64,000 nucleotides of DNA from Streptomyces sp. APSN-46.1 (GCF_022815725.1 NZ_JALGRF010000005.1:1-64000), one strand, 5' to 3'. Counted from the first letter of the stretch, positions 26,417-35,970 are shown. The notes: generated from the sequence alone by a model not told the origin. Translations and numbers: made by a program.

Positions 26417-28156
26417 GTGGATGCAGCAAGCCGTGGGCGGGCCGACGAGATCGACCCCGCAGACCAGTGGGTGCTCAACCCCCGCACCGGTAACTACGAA
26501 CTGCGACTGGACCGCTCCGCTGCGCAGCAGCGGCCGTCCGTGGGCGCCCCCCGCAGAGCCCGCAAGGCACCCGTCGCCCCCGAGGCACCATCACCCGACG
26601 CCCCCGGGGCACCGTCGCCGGTGGTCCCCAAGCCGCGGCGCGGCGACGCCCCGCCCGGCGGCCGGCGCGGCGGCCGCTCCCGCAAGGGGGGAGGCGGCGG
26701 CCGGCGGAAGGCGCTGGTCATCACCGGTGGGACGCTGGCGTTCCTGCTGGTCGGCGGCTCGGTGGCGGCGTACTTGTACTACGACCACCTCAACGGCAAC
26801 CTCAACGTCACCGACATCGGCAACGCGGGCAGCGGTGGCTTCAAGAAGGACCAGCCGGTCAACATCCTGGTCATCGGCACCGACAAGCGCAGCGGTGCGG
26901 GCAACGAGGGCTACGGGGACAAGGACAGCGTCGGCCACGCCGACACCACGATCCTGTTCCACGTCTCCAAGGACCGCAGCAACGCCACCGCGCTGTCGAT
27001 CCCGCGCGACCTGATCACCACCATCCCGGACTGCCCGACGAAGCAGCCCGACGGGTCGACGAAGAACATCCCCGGCGAGAAGGGTGTGCGCTTCAACACC
27101 AGCCTGGGGCAGGCGGGCCGGGACCCGGGCTGCACGATGCGCACGGTCAAGGAGATCACCGGGATCCAGATCGACCACTTCATGATGGTCGACTTCAACG
27201 CGGTGAAGAACCTGAGCACGGCGGTCGGAGGTGTGCCCGTCTGCCTGGACAAGGACGTCAACGACAAGGACTCCAAGCTCAAGCTGTCCGCGGGCGAGCA
27301 CACGCTGCAGGGCGAGGAGGCGCTGGCCTTCGTACGGACCCGGCACGCCTTCGGCAACCAGAGCGACCTCGACCGGATCAAGACGCAGCAGCAGTTCCTG
27401 GGCTCGATGATGCGTCAGATGAAGTCCAAGGAGACGCTGACCAGCCCGAAGAAGTTCCTCTCCCTCGCGGAGGTGGCGACCAAGTCGCTGACCGTGGACT
27501 CGGGGATAGGGAGTATCAACAAACTCACCGACCTCGCGGGCGAGTTGAAGGACATCGATCTCAAGAACATCTCCTTCACGACCCTGCCGGTGGTCGACAA
27601 TCCGGCCGAGCGGGTCAAGGCGACCGTCGTGATCAGCCCGTCCCAGGCCGATCCGCTGCTGCAGATGATCCGGGGCGATGTCTCGCTCACCGAGGTCGAG
27701 AAGAAGGAGAAGGCCGCGAAGCAGTCGGCCGAGGCCGCCGACAAGGCCAAGCAGGACGCTCTGCTCCAGGGCGAGAAGGCCCCGGCCGGCGAAGTCCGGG
27801 TGGACATCTTCAACGGCGGCGGCCCGTCGGGCTCCGCCTCCAGCACGCTGACCTGGCTGCAGATCAACAAGGGCGTCACCAAGGCGAGCAACCTGGGCAA
27901 CGCGCCCGCCAAGGTCGAGACCACCCAGCTGGAGTTCGCGCCCAACCAGGCCGACCAGGCCCGGGCGCTGGCGGACATGATGGGCCTGCCGGCCTCGGCG
28001 CTGAAGGTCGCCGCGGCGGACGCCGCGCCGAAGACCCCGATGAAGCTGACGCTCGGCGCGGACTTCAAGGGGGCCGGCATCTCCCTGAGCGCGCCGCAGG
28101 AAGTGCCCGAGGGCGTCCAGCGCGTCGAGGCGGACAAGGCGATCTGCGCGAAGTGA
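26417..28156 (+). CDS. LytR-CpsA-Psr family protein 2
   Basis: 579 residues from GTG 26417 (VDAASRGRADEIDPADQW), the start that fits streptomycete relatives. A GTG at 26387 with GGGGAGG 6-8 nt upstream would add ten residues. A Pro/Arg-rich cytoplasmic region and one membrane span (about 103-123) precede the LCP domain (NILVIGTDKRSGAGNEGYGD, LSIPRDLITTIPDC, DFNAVKNLSTAVGGVPVC, LAFVRTRHAFGNQSDLDR). A C-terminal LytR_C domain begins near GEVRVDIFNGGG. It is proposed to attach wall glycopolymers. An AT-rich pocket at about 26215-26265 is a likely promoter area. Confidence 0.93.
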   Translation: MDAASRGRADEIDPADQWVLNPRTGNYELRLDRSAAQQRPSVGAPRRARKAPVAPEAPSPDAPGAPSPVVPKPRRGDAPPGGRRGGRSRKGGGGGRRKALVITGGTLAFLLVGGSVAAYLYYDHLNGNLNVTDIGNAGSGGFKKDQPVNILVIGTDKRSGAGNEGYGDKDSVGHADTTILFHVSKDRSNATALSIPRDLITTIPDCPTKQPDGSTKNIPGEKGVRFNTSLGQAGRDPGCTMRTVKEITGIQIDHFMMVDFNAVKNLSTAVGGVPVCLDKDVNDKDSKLKLSAGEHTLQGEEALAFVRTRHAFGNQSDLDRIKTQQQFLGSMMRQMKSKETLTSPKKFLSLAEVATKSLTVDSGIGSINKLTDLAGELKDIDLKNISFTTLPVVDNPAERVKATVVISPSQADPLLQMIRGDVSLTEVEKKEKAAKQSAEAADKAKQDALLQGEKAPAGEVRVDIFNGGGPSGSASSTLTWLQINKGVTKASNLGNAPAKVETTQLEFAPNQADQARALADMMGLPASALKVAAADAAPKTPMKLTLGADFKGAGISLSAPQEVPEGVQRVEADKAICAK

Positions 28157-28242
28157 CCGAGGACTGACGGACCGCGGCCGGCGGGACCGGCGCCGCGGAG
28201 CACAGCACACCACCGAGTCAACAACATCATGAGGGGGAACGC

Positions 28243-29907
28243 GTGAGGCACAGCAGCGTGCGGGGGGAGGGTGCGCCCGAGCAGACCGCCGGCGGTATAT
28301 CCGGCGGCGGATCGGGCACGCCCGGCGCGGTGCCTTCACCGCGGAGCGAGAGCGGCCGGGCGCCTTCGGGCCGCCGCCGCAGGGGCAAGCGGCGCGTACT
28401 GCTCTGGACGGCTTCCACCATGGCGTTCCTGATACTCGGGACGGCCGGCGCCGGATACCTGTACTACCGCCACCTCAACGGCAGCATCAAGACGGACGCC
28501 CTGAACCTGGGCGACAACAAGCTGAGCGGCCCCAAGCCCAACGCGTTCGGGCAGACCCCGCTGAACATCCTGCTGATCGGCTCCGACGCGCGCGACGGCA
28601 AGGAGAACCAGGACCTCGGCGGTGGCCGGGACACCTTCGACGGCCCGCCGCTCGCCGACGTGCAGATGCTGCTGCACCTGTCCGCGGACCGCAGCAACAT
28701 GTCGGTCGTCTCGATGCCGCGCGACACGTTGATCAAGATGCCCAAGTGCACCGAGCCGGGACCCAACGGCAAGGTGCACGCGGCCAGCAGGGGCCTCGTG
28801 CAGACCAACGAGTCGCTCAGCCGCGGCGGCCCCGGCTGCACGGTCGCCGCCTGGCAGGAGCTGACGGGCATACCGATCAGCCACTTCATGATGATCGACT
28901 TCAAGGGCGTGGTGTCGATGGCGGACGCCATCGGCGGCGTCCCGGTCTGCGTCCAGGAGAACGTCCACTCGCGCACCCGGGACGGCAAGGGCTCCGGCCT
29001 CAAGCTTCCCAAGGGCGACAACCTCATCCAGGGCGAGCAGGCGCTGCAGTGGCTGCGCACCCGCTACGGGTTCGAGGACGGCACCGACCTCGGCCGTACG
29101 CACGCCCAGCACATGTACATGAACTCCATGGCCCGCGAGTTCCGCAAGAACGCCAAGCTCAGCAATCCGGTGAAGCTCAACAGCCTGGCGCAGGCGGCGA
29201 TCGACGCGATGGTGGTGGACCCCGGCCTGAACAAGATCGACCGGCTGTACGACCTGAGCATGGAGCTCAAGAAGGTCCCCACGGGCCGGATCACCATGAC
29301 CACCATGCCGTGGATCCAGAGCCCGTACGACAGGGACCGGGTCGAGCCCAAGCCGGGTGAGGCCGAGGACCTGTTCCGCATGGTCCGCGAGGACATCGCG
29401 CTCGACGGCCAGGACGCCGCCAAGCAGCCCGCCGGATCTGCCGAGTCCCCGGCCGCCTCCGGATCCCCCTCGGCCGCCGTGCCCGCCTCGCCGCCCGCGA
29501 AGATCCCCGTCACCGTCCGCAACGCCACCGGCGGCAAGGACGGCGCCCAGGTCAACGTGAAGGGGCGGGCCTCCGACATCGTGGCGCTGCTCGTCGGCAA
29601 GGGCTTCACGAAGGCCACCGCCGACAAGATGGCCGGCGGCGAGGACACCACGGTGGTCCGCTACGCGAAGCCCGAGCAGGCCGGTGACGCGGCCGCCGTG
29701 GCCACCGCCTTCGGACTGCCGGCCGATGCGGTGCAGCAGTCCGACGAGGTCCCCGGGATCACCCTGTTCGTCGGCAAGGACTGGCGGACGGGCAACGCGC
29801 CCGTCCCGGCGCCGCCCGCGCCGACCAAGGCCCCCGACTCCGCGCGCCCGCTCAACGGCGACGACGACAAGGCCTGCATGAAGATCCAGGAAGGCTTCAC
29901 CTGGTAG
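28243..29907 (+). CDS. LytR-CpsA-Psr family protein 3
   Basis: 554 residues from GTG 28243, preceded by GAGGGGGAA. The membrane span is at about 50-70. LCP motifs: NILLIGSDARDGKENQDLGG, VVSMPRDTLIKMPKC, DFKGVVSMADAIGGVPVC, QALQWLRTRYGFEDGTDLGR. A linker of Pro/Ala/Ser leads to LytR_C (IPVTVRNATGGKDGAQVNVK). Only 86 bp separate it from LCP 2, so co-transcription is possible. A strong hairpin ends the unit. Confidence 0.93.
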   Translation: MRHSSVRGEGAPEQTAGGISGGGSGTPGAVPSPRSESGRAPSGRRRRGKRRVLLWTASTMAFLILGTAGAGYLYYRHLNGSIKTDALNLGDNKLSGPKPNAFGQTPLNILLIGSDARDGKENQDLGGGRDTFDGPPLADVQMLLHLSADRSNMSVVSMPRDTLIKMPKCTEPGPNGKVHAASRGLVQTNESLSRGGPGCTVAAWQELTGIPISHFMMIDFKGVVSMADAIGGVPVCVQENVHSRTRDGKGSGLKLPKGDNLIQGEQALQWLRTRYGFEDGTDLGRTHAQHMYMNSMAREFRKNAKLSNPVKLNSLAQAAIDAMVVDPGLNKIDRLYDLSMELKKVPTGRITMTTMPWIQSPYDRDRVEPKPGEAEDLFRMVREDIALDGQDAAKQPAGSAESPAASGSPSAAVPASPPAKIPVTVRNATGGKDGAQVNVKGRASDIVALLVGKGFTKATADKMAGGEDTTVVRYAKPEQAGDAAAVATAFGLPADAVQQSDEVPGITLFVGKDWRTGNAPVPAPPAPTKAPDSARPLNGDDDKACMKIQEGFTW

Positions 29908-29924
29908 CGGCAGCTCCTACGCGA

Positions 29925-29959
29925 AAGGGGCCCGGCGGAGTTCGTCCGCCGGGCCCCTT
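29925..29959. terminator. Bidirectional terminator
   Basis: A perfect 15-bp stem (AAGGGGCCCGGCGGA at 29925-29939 and its complement at 29945-29959) with a 5-nt loop lies between the convergent LCP 3 and glycosyltransferase genes and is followed by a T-rich stretch. Confidence 0.92.
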
Positions 29960-29996
29960 CGTCGTTTCGTCGTTCGTAGCGCCTACGGGCCGTCGC

Positions 29997-31046
29997 CTAC
30001 CGGCCCTGTCCGGCCGGCGCGGAGTCCGCGCGGACCGACGGGCGGCGGCTGGCGATGACCTTGTTCGCGAGCGAGCGGGGGCTGGTCAGGAAGCCGAAGC
30101 CCCAGCACATGTGCATGGTGGCGAGGGCCACCGGGATCTGCGCCCGGGCCTTGAGCGAGAGCCCCTGGCCGGCCGCGACGGAACCGGCGGTGATCGCCGC
30201 GAGGTAGCCCGCCGGGATCACGAACGCCCACGGCGTCAGGGCCGCGCCGGCCACGAGACCGGCCGCGATCGCGCAGACGGCGGCCGGCGGGGCCAGGTAG
30301 CGCAGGTTGATGGAGCCGGAGTGGTAGCGGGCCACCACGTGCCGCCAGCGCCCGTAGTCCTTGTACTGCTTGGCGAGCGCCCGCACGGAGGGCCGCGGGC
30401 GGTACTGGACCTTCAGCTCGGGCGAGAACCAGATGAGCCCGCCGGCCTCGCGGATGCGGAAGTTCAGCTCCCAGTCCTGGGCGCGGATGAACTCCTCGTT
30501 GTAGCCGCCCTGCTGCTCCAGGGCCTCACGGCGGAAGACGCCGAGGTACACGGTCTCGGCCGGGCCGGCCTGGCCGCCGGTGTGGAAGGCCGCGTTGCCG
30601 ACGCCGATCTTCGAGGTCATCGCGGCGGCGACGGCGTCTTCCCAGGCGTTCTCGCCCTCGGCGTGCATGATGCCGCCGACGTTCTGCGCGCCCGTCTCCT
30701 CCAGGAGGCGGACGGCGGTGGCGATGTAGTTCGGCGAGAGCATCCCGTGGCCGTCGACACGTACCACGATGGGGTGACGCGAGGCCTTGATCGCCGCGTT
30801 GAGGGCGGCGGGGGTGCGTCCGGTGGGGTTCGGAACGGTGTGGACGCGAGCGCGTTCGGAGGCGGTTTCGCGTACGAGCTCGGCGGCGATCTCGTCGGTG
30901 CGGTCCGTGGACGGCCCGAGCGCGATCACCACCTCCATCTCGCCTGCGTACTCCTGTCCGAGGATGTGCCGGACGGAGTCACGCAGGTGGCGCTCCTCAT
31001 TGAGTACCGGCATGATCACCGAGACTGCGGGCTGCTGGGCGGGCAT
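29997..31046 (-). CDS. Glycosyltransferase family 2
   Basis: 349 residues, AAGGA 5 nt before the ATG. The GT-A domain begins VSVIMPVLNEERHLRDSV; DGHGMLSPNYIATAV supplies the metal-site Asp region and RAQDWELNFRIREAGG the acceptor/catalytic block. Two or three hydrophobic segments follow (about 245-300). The likely role is sugar transfer to a membrane acceptor on the cytoplasmic face. Location among LCP genes and a ManC-like gene suggests wall or surface glycopolymer synthesis. Donor unknown. Confidence 0.9.
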   Translation of the reverse strand: MPAQQPAVSVIMPVLNEERHLRDSVRHILGQEYAGEMEVVIALGPSTDRTDEIAAELVRETASERARVHTVPNPTGRTPAALNAAIKASRHPIVVRVDGHGMLSPNYIATAVRLLEETGAQNVGGIMHAEGENAWEDAVAAAMTSKIGVGNAAFHTGGQAGPAETVYLGVFRREALEQQGGYNEEFIRAQDWELNFRIREAGGLIWFSPELKVQYRPRPSVRALAKQYKDYGRWRHVVARYHSGSINLRYLAPPAAVCAIAAGLVAGAALTPWAFVIPAGYLAAITAGSVAAGQGLSLKARAQIPVALATMHMCWGFGFLTSPRSLANKVIASRRPSVRADSAPAGQGR

Positions 31047-31216
31047 GTCGTCCTTCGAGGTCGGGTACCGGTGTCACGTTACCGCGTACGGGGGAACCGG
31101 GTGCGCGCCGGACGAGCGGTACGGACAGACGCTGATCGTATGGGCCTACCGTTCTGAAAAATCCCATCCGGCGAGCCTGATCCGTTGCCCCTGCTGCTCC
31201 CGCGGAGGTGTCCACC

Positions 31217-32713
31217 GTGCCCCAGCCGCACCGTCCCACCCGTCCCGCCAGGCGACCTCAGCCGCAGCGTGCGCGGCCGAGCGGCGGCGGGGCCCGGCGC
31301 CGGGGTGACAGGCCCCGGTGGGGAGTGCGGATCGCGGCAGGGCTGTCGGTGGTGGTGCTGGGCTCCGGGGCCATCGGGCACGCCGTGATGACCGGCCTGG
31401 ACACCGGGATCGAGCGGGTGGACCCGTTCAAGGACATGAAGAACCGCCCGCGGGCCGGACACGGCATGAACGTCCTGCTCGTCGGCACCGACGGGCGGGA
31501 GAAGATCAGCCCGGAGGAGAAGCGCGAGTACCGGCTGGGCGGGGCGCCCTGCCACTGCACCGACACGATCATGCTGGTGCACATCTCGGCGGACCGGGAG
31601 CGGGCCAGCGTGGTCAGCCTGCCCCGGGACAGCTACGCCGAAGTGCCCGCGCACCGGGATCTGGTGACCGGGAAGGCGCACAAGGCGCACCCCATGAAGC
31701 TCAACGCGACGTACGCGGAGGGCGGGCCGGGGCTGACCGTGCGCACGATCGAGAGCATGACCCGGGTGAAGATCGACCACTACCTGGAGGTGGACTTCAC
31801 CAGCTTCATGAAGACGGTCGACGCGATGGGCGGCGTGGACATCTGCACCGCCAAGACCATGCGCGACCCCAACACCGGCCTGGATCTGCTGCCGGGCCAC
31901 CACCGGCTGAGCGGCGGACAGGCCCTGCAGTACGTGCGCTCGCGCCATGTGGACGGGGCCTCGGACCTCGGCCGGATCCAGCGCCAGCAGCGGTTCGTCG
32001 CCGCCCTGGTCGAGGAGGCGACCGGCGGCGGGATGCTGCTGAACCCGGTGAAGTTCAAGCAGGTCAGCTCCACGCTGCTGGGCTCGGTGCGGGCCGACCG
32101 GGGCTTCGGCTCGGAGCAGATGCTGGCGCTGGGGCAGGCGATGCGGGACTTCACGCCCTCCTCCTCCGAATTCGCGTCGGTGCCGATCGGCGACCCCTCG
32201 TACCGGGTCAAGGGCATCGGCTCGACGGTGAAGTGGGACGAGCAGAAGGCCGCGAAGCTGTTCGAGGCGCTCCGGGCCGACCGGCCGCTCGCCCCCGCCC
32301 GGCCGCCGGGGCGGGCCGCGGCCGCCCGGCACACGGCGGTGCCGGTGGACGTGGCACCGCAGCAGATCCGGGTGCAGGTGGAGAACGGGACGCGGATCGA
32401 CGGGCTGGGCGGCCGGGTGGACTCGGCCCTGCGCGCCACCGGCTTCGACACCACCCGGGCCCCGGGGAACGGGGCCAGCCGGGACGTCAGGCGCACGGTG
32501 ATCTCGTACGACCCGCGCTGGGACCGCTCCGCCCGTACGGTGTCGACCGCGCTGCCGGGGAGCGAGCTGCGGGCGGTGACGGGGCAGGGGCGGACGGTGC
32601 TGGTGATCGCGGGCACGGACTACAAGAAGGTGGTCCCGGTGCGGGCGGAGGACCCGTACCAGGGCGGCGGCGTCGGCGTGGTCACGGGCGATCAGGTGGT
32701 CTGCGGCGGCTGA
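31217..32713 (+). CDS. LytR-CpsA-Psr family protein 4
   Basis: 498 residues from GTG 31217, 8 nt after GGAGG; an in-frame GTG at 31208 overlaps that site. The membrane span is near 35-55. LCP motifs: NVLLVGTDGREKISPEEK, VVSLPRDSYAEVPAH, DFTSFMKTVDAMGGVDIC, QALQYVRSRHVDGASDLGR. It has an unusual CHC in GGAPCHCTDTIML. LytR_C begins QIRVQVENGTRIDGLGG. It is divergent from the glycosyltransferase and followed by an 18-bp tandem repeat. Confidence 0.92.
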   Translation: MPQPHRPTRPARRPQPQRARPSGGGARRRGDRPRWGVRIAAGLSVVVLGSGAIGHAVMTGLDTGIERVDPFKDMKNRPRAGHGMNVLLVGTDGREKISPEEKREYRLGGAPCHCTDTIMLVHISADRERASVVSLPRDSYAEVPAHRDLVTGKAHKAHPMKLNATYAEGGPGLTVRTIESMTRVKIDHYLEVDFTSFMKTVDAMGGVDICTAKTMRDPNTGLDLLPGHHRLSGGQALQYVRSRHVDGASDLGRIQRQQRFVAALVEEATGGGMLLNPVKFKQVSSTLLGSVRADRGFGSEQMLALGQAMRDFTPSSSEFASVPIGDPSYRVKGIGSTVKWDEQKAAKLFEALRADRPLAPARPPGRAAAARHTAVPVDVAPQQIRVQVENGTRIDGLGGRVDSALRATGFDTTRAPGNGASRDVRRTVISYDPRWDRSARTVSTALPGSELRAVTGQGRTVLVIAGTDYKKVVPVRAEDPYQGGGVGVVTGDQVVCGG

Positions 32714-32714
32714 G

Positions 32715-32786
32715 GCGGCCGGCTCGGCCGATGCGGCCCGCTCGGTCGAGGCGGCCCGCTCGGTCGAGGCGGCCCGCTCAGCCGTC
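32715..32786 (+). repeat. Four tandem 18-bp repeats
   Basis: Four units of 18 bp start at 32715, 32733, 32751 and 32769; the middle two are identical (GCGGCCCGCTCGGTCGAG). They start 2 bp after the LCP 4 stop and fill the gap before the convergent thioesterase. No function is evident. Confidence 0.9.
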
Positions 32787-32806
32787 GGGCCCCTCGGCGG
32801 CGCGGC

Positions 32807-33343
32807 TCAGTCGTCGAGCCCCTCGGCGGTGCGGCGCTCGCGGAGCTCCATGATCGCCTGACGCCGGGCGAGCCGGTGCGTGCGGCGAATCTGGGCCTCC
32901 TGGTAGCGGCGCTTGTCCTGCTCGGTCTCCGGGAGGACCGGCGGGACGGTGCGGGGCTTGCCCTCGGCGTCGACCGCGGTGAACACCAGGTAGGCGCTGC
33001 CGACCTGGGTGGCGGGGGTGGACTCGTTCCAGCGCTCCGCGAGGACGCGTACGCCGATCTCCATCGAGGAGCGGCCGGTCCAGTTGCACTGCGCGCGCAC
33101 GTGGACCAGGTCCCCGACCCGGACCGGGGCGAGGAAGGCCATCTCGTCCATGGACGCGGTGACCGCCGGACCTCCCGAGTGGCGGCCGGCCACGGCGCCC
33201 GCCGCGTCGTCGACCAGTTTCATGATCACGCCGCCGTGCACGGTGCCGAGGAGGTTGGTGTCGTTGGCGGTCATGATGTGGCTGAGGGTGGTGCGGGCAG
33301 CCGAGGTCGGCTTCCCGGGGAGTTCGCCCGGTATCTCTGTCAT
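32807..33343 (-). CDS. Acyl-CoA thioesterase (hotdog fold)
   Basis: 178 residues. Single hotdog domain of the BACH/YciA type: SHIMTANDTNLLGTVHGGVIMKLVDDAA carries the catalytic Asn/His-Gly-Gly and Asp region, and AFLAPVRVGDLVHVRAQCNW the second strand block. It hydrolyses acyl-CoA thioesters to free acids and CoA; chain length cannot be deduced. A charged C-terminal helix (RRYQEAQIRRTHRLARRQ) extends the domain. It has no obvious tie to the flanking LCP genes. Confidence 0.92.
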   Translation of the reverse strand: MTEIPGELPGKPTSAARTTLSHIMTANDTNLLGTVHGGVIMKLVDDAAGAVAGRHSGGPAVTASMDEMAFLAPVRVGDLVHVRAQCNWTGRSSMEIGVRVLAERWNESTPATQVGSAYLVFTAVDAEGKPRTVPPVLPETEQDKRRYQEAQIRRTHRLARRQAIMELRERRTAEGLDD

Positions 33344-33449
33344 ACAGCCACCTTAGAGCCGTCCTGGATGCATCAGCTCTGCAACAGCCCCGGTACGAAC
33401 CTCCCCCCGGGCTGTCGGACGGAGCCCCTGGCCAGGCATCCTTGGGCAC

Positions 33450-34832
33450 ATGAATGACTGGCCAGAAGGGTGGGCCGGCGACCGCGACGACCGCGGCCGC
33501 CGCGATGACGGGTACGGACGCGGCAGCGCCCAGGCGGAGCCGGAGGGCCCGCGGCGGATGCGGCACGTCCAGCGGCAGCAGCAGCCGCCGCAGGCCCCGC
33601 GTCGCCCCGCGCCGCCGGCGGTCCCGCCGCCGGCCCGGCGCCCCGGCGTACCGCCGCAGCAGGCGCAGGGCCCGGACACGTACGGCGGCTACGACAGCGG
33701 CTACAACACGGGCCAGGTCTACGGCAGCCCCGCCGGCGCCCCGGGCAGGCAGCCGGGCGGCCCGGGCCCGGGAGGCCCCGGCGGGCCTGGTGGCCCTGGT
33801 GGTCCTGGTGGACCGCAGCAGCCGCACCCCGGGCGCACGCCCGCCGCCGCCCCGAACTGGGGCCGGCGGATCAAGGTCGGCTCGATCGTGCTGGTCTCCG
33901 CGCTGCTCGTCACCACCATCGGCACCTACTTCTGGGCCGACTCCAAGGTGCGCCGCGAGGTCGATCTCTCCAAGGTCATCGAGCGCCCGAAGGAGGGCGA
34001 CTGCACGACGTACCTGATCGTCGGCTCCGACAGCCGCGAGGGCATGTCCGCCGAGGAGAAGAAGAAGCTCCACACGGGTTCGGCCGAGGGCAAGCGCACG
34101 GACTCGATGATGATCCTGGCGGCCTGCTCCAGCGGGAACACGATGGTCTCGCTGCCGCGCGACTCGGACGTGGAGATCCCCTCCTTCGTCGGCTCCGAGT
34201 CCGGGAAGAAGTTCCCGGGCAAGGGCAAGCGGACCAAGCTGAACGCGGCGTACGCGGACGACGGCCCCGAACTGCTCGTGCGCACGGTGGAGTTCAACAC
34301 CGGGCTGCGCATCGACCACTACGCGGAGATCGGCTTCGCCGGCTTCGCGAACATCGTGGACGCGCTGGGCGGTGTGGAGCTGGACATCGAGAAGGGCTTC
34401 AAGGACGAGAAGTCGGGCGCCGACTTCAAGTCGGGCAAGCAGACCCTGAACGGTGAGCAGTCCCTGGCCTACGTACGCACCCGGTACGCCTTCGCGGAGT
34501 CGGACCTCCAGCGTACGAAGAACCAGCAGAAGTTCCTGTCGGCGCTCGCCGGCCAGGCGGCCACCCCGGGCACGATCGTCAACCCGTTCAAGCTCTACCC
34601 GACGCTGGGCGCCGGCCTGGACACGCTGATCGTGGACAAGGACATGTCCCTGTTCGACCTGGGCGAAATGTTCTTCGCGATGAAGGGCATCAGCGGCGGG
34701 GACGGCGTCTCGATGAACATGCCGATCTCCGGCGAGCGCGGCGGCAACCTGATCTGGGACAAGGCCAAGGTGCGGGAGCTGGTGAAGCAGATCCAGAACG
34801 ACCAGAAGGTCACGGTCACTTCGAACCGCTGA
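33450..34832 (+). CDS. LytR-CpsA-Psr family protein 5
   Basis: 460 residues. A long cytoplasmic N-terminus rich in Pro, Gln, Arg and Gly includes a collagen-like GPGGPGG run encoded by a 9-bp repeat (about 33770-33815). The membrane span is near 148-168. LCP motifs: TYLIVGSDSREGMSAEEK, MVSLPRDSDVEIPSF, GFAGFANIVDALGGVELD, LAYVRTRYAFAESDLQR. It lacks LytR_C and is the most divergent of the five. The EDC-free domain is acidic and Lys-rich. Likely glycopolymer transferase. Confidence 0.92.
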   Translation: MNDWPEGWAGDRDDRGRRDDGYGRGSAQAEPEGPRRMRHVQRQQQPPQAPRRPAPPAVPPPARRPGVPPQQAQGPDTYGGYDSGYNTGQVYGSPAGAPGRQPGGPGPGGPGGPGGPGGPGGPQQPHPGRTPAAAPNWGRRIKVGSIVLVSALLVTTIGTYFWADSKVRREVDLSKVIERPKEGDCTTYLIVGSDSREGMSAEEKKKLHTGSAEGKRTDSMMILAACSSGNTMVSLPRDSDVEIPSFVGSESGKKFPGKGKRTKLNAAYADDGPELLVRTVEFNTGLRIDHYAEIGFAGFANIVDALGGVELDIEKGFKDEKSGADFKSGKQTLNGEQSLAYVRTRYAFAESDLQRTKNQQKFLSALAGQAATPGTIVNPFKLYPTLGAGLDTLIVDKDMSLFDLGEMFFAMKGISGGDGVSMNMPISGERGGNLIWDKAKVRELVKQIQNDQKVTVTSNR

Positions 34833-34849
34833 CGGGCGGCGGCCGAGCT

Positions 34850-34870
34850 GGCTCCCGTACCTCGGGAGCC
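34850..34870. terminator. Terminator between LCP 5 and manC
   Basis: GGCTCCCG (34850-34857) and CGGGAGCC (34863-34870) form an 8-bp stem with a 5-nt loop between convergent genes. Confidence 0.65.
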
Positions 34871-34887
34871 GGTACGTACGCCGGAGA

Positions 34888-35970
34888 TCAGCGGTCGGAG
34901 GAGAACCGGACGGATCCCGGCGGGAGTTCGCTCTCGCACCAGATCCGGACCCCGGCGCGCAGTTCGTTGTCGGAGCCGACGACGGCGCCGTCGCCGATGA
35001 CCGCGCCGTCCAGGACCGTGCGGGAGCCGACCGAGGCGCCTGCGCCGATCAGGCTGGCGGTCACCCGCGTGTCCGCGCCGACGGTGGCCCCGTCCAGCAC
35101 GATGGACCCCTGGACCACGGCGCCCGCTTCGACCCGGGCGCCGGCGCCGACCACGGTGCCGCCCGAGAGCCGCGCCCCGTCCGCCACCTTCGCGCCCGGG
35201 AGCACCAGGGCCTCGCCGCGGGGGCCGGGGACGGCCGGGGAGGACACGACTCCGCGTACCAGGTCGGCGGAGGCCTGGACGAAGGACTCGGGCTTGCCGA
35301 GGTCCAGCCAGTACGTGTCCTCGGTGACCCCGTGCAGCCTGGCGCCGGAGGCGAGCAGGCCGGGGAAGGTCTCGCGCTCGACGGACACGGGGCGCCCGTC
35401 GGGGATGGAGTCGATGACGCTGCGGCGGAAAACGTAGCAGCCGGCGTTGATCTGGTCGGTGATGATCTCCTCGGGCGTCTGCGGCTTCTCGGTGAACGCC
35501 AGCACCCGCCCCTCGGAGTCGGTGGGGACCAGCCCGAAGGCGCGCGGATCCTCGACCCGCACCAGGTGGAGGGAGACGTCCGCGTCTGCCGCCCGGTGGG
35601 ATGCGACCAGGCCGGCGATGTCCAGGCCGGTGAGAATGTCCCCGTTGAAGACGAGAACGGGCTCGTCCGGCCCGCCGGCCAGGCGCCGCGCGGCGTTGCG
35701 GATGGCACCGCCGGTACCGAGCGGCTCGTCCTCGACGACGTACTCAAGGCTGAGGCCGAAGGCGGATCCGTCGCCGAAGTAGGGCTCGAAGACCTCGGCG
35801 AGGTAGCAGGTGGCCATCACGATGTGCGTGACACCGGCCGCGGCGGCCCTGGCTATCTGGTGGGCGAGGAACGGGACACCGGCCGCCGGAACCATCGGCT
35901 TGGGGGTGTTCACCGTGACGGGCCGCAGGCGCGTCCCCTGCCCGCCGACCAGCAGGATCGCTTCCGTCAC
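34888..35970 (-). CDS. manC: Mannose-1-phosphate guanylyltransferase-like nucleotidyltransferase
   Basis: 360 residues from GTG 35970, with GGGGGGAA upstream. The Rossmann-like nucleotidyltransferase domain starts EAILLVGGQGTRLRPVTV and has PKPMVPAAGVPFL, VFNGDILTGLD and TDQINAGCYVFRRSV. The C-terminal quarter is a left-handed beta-helix of hexapeptides (VVGAGARVEAGAVVQGSIVL). It probably makes GDP-mannose from mannose-1-phosphate and GTP, but related proteins use other sugars or nucleotides. With manA and phosphomannomutase it completes GDP-mannose synthesis within the window. Confidence 0.88.
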   Translation of the reverse strand: MTEAILLVGGQGTRLRPVTVNTPKPMVPAAGVPFLAHQIARAAAAGVTHIVMATCYLAEVFEPYFGDGSAFGLSLEYVVEDEPLGTGGAIRNAARRLAGGPDEPVLVFNGDILTGLDIAGLVASHRAADADVSLHLVRVEDPRAFGLVPTDSEGRVLAFTEKPQTPEEIITDQINAGCYVFRRSVIDSIPDGRPVSVERETFPGLLASGARLHGVTEDTYWLDLGKPESFVQASADLVRGVVSSPAVPGPRGEALVLPGAKVADGARLSGGTVVGAGARVEAGAVVQGSIVLDGATVGADTRVTASLIGAGASVGSRTVLDGAVIGDGAVVGSDNELRAGVRIWCESELPPGSVRFSSDR

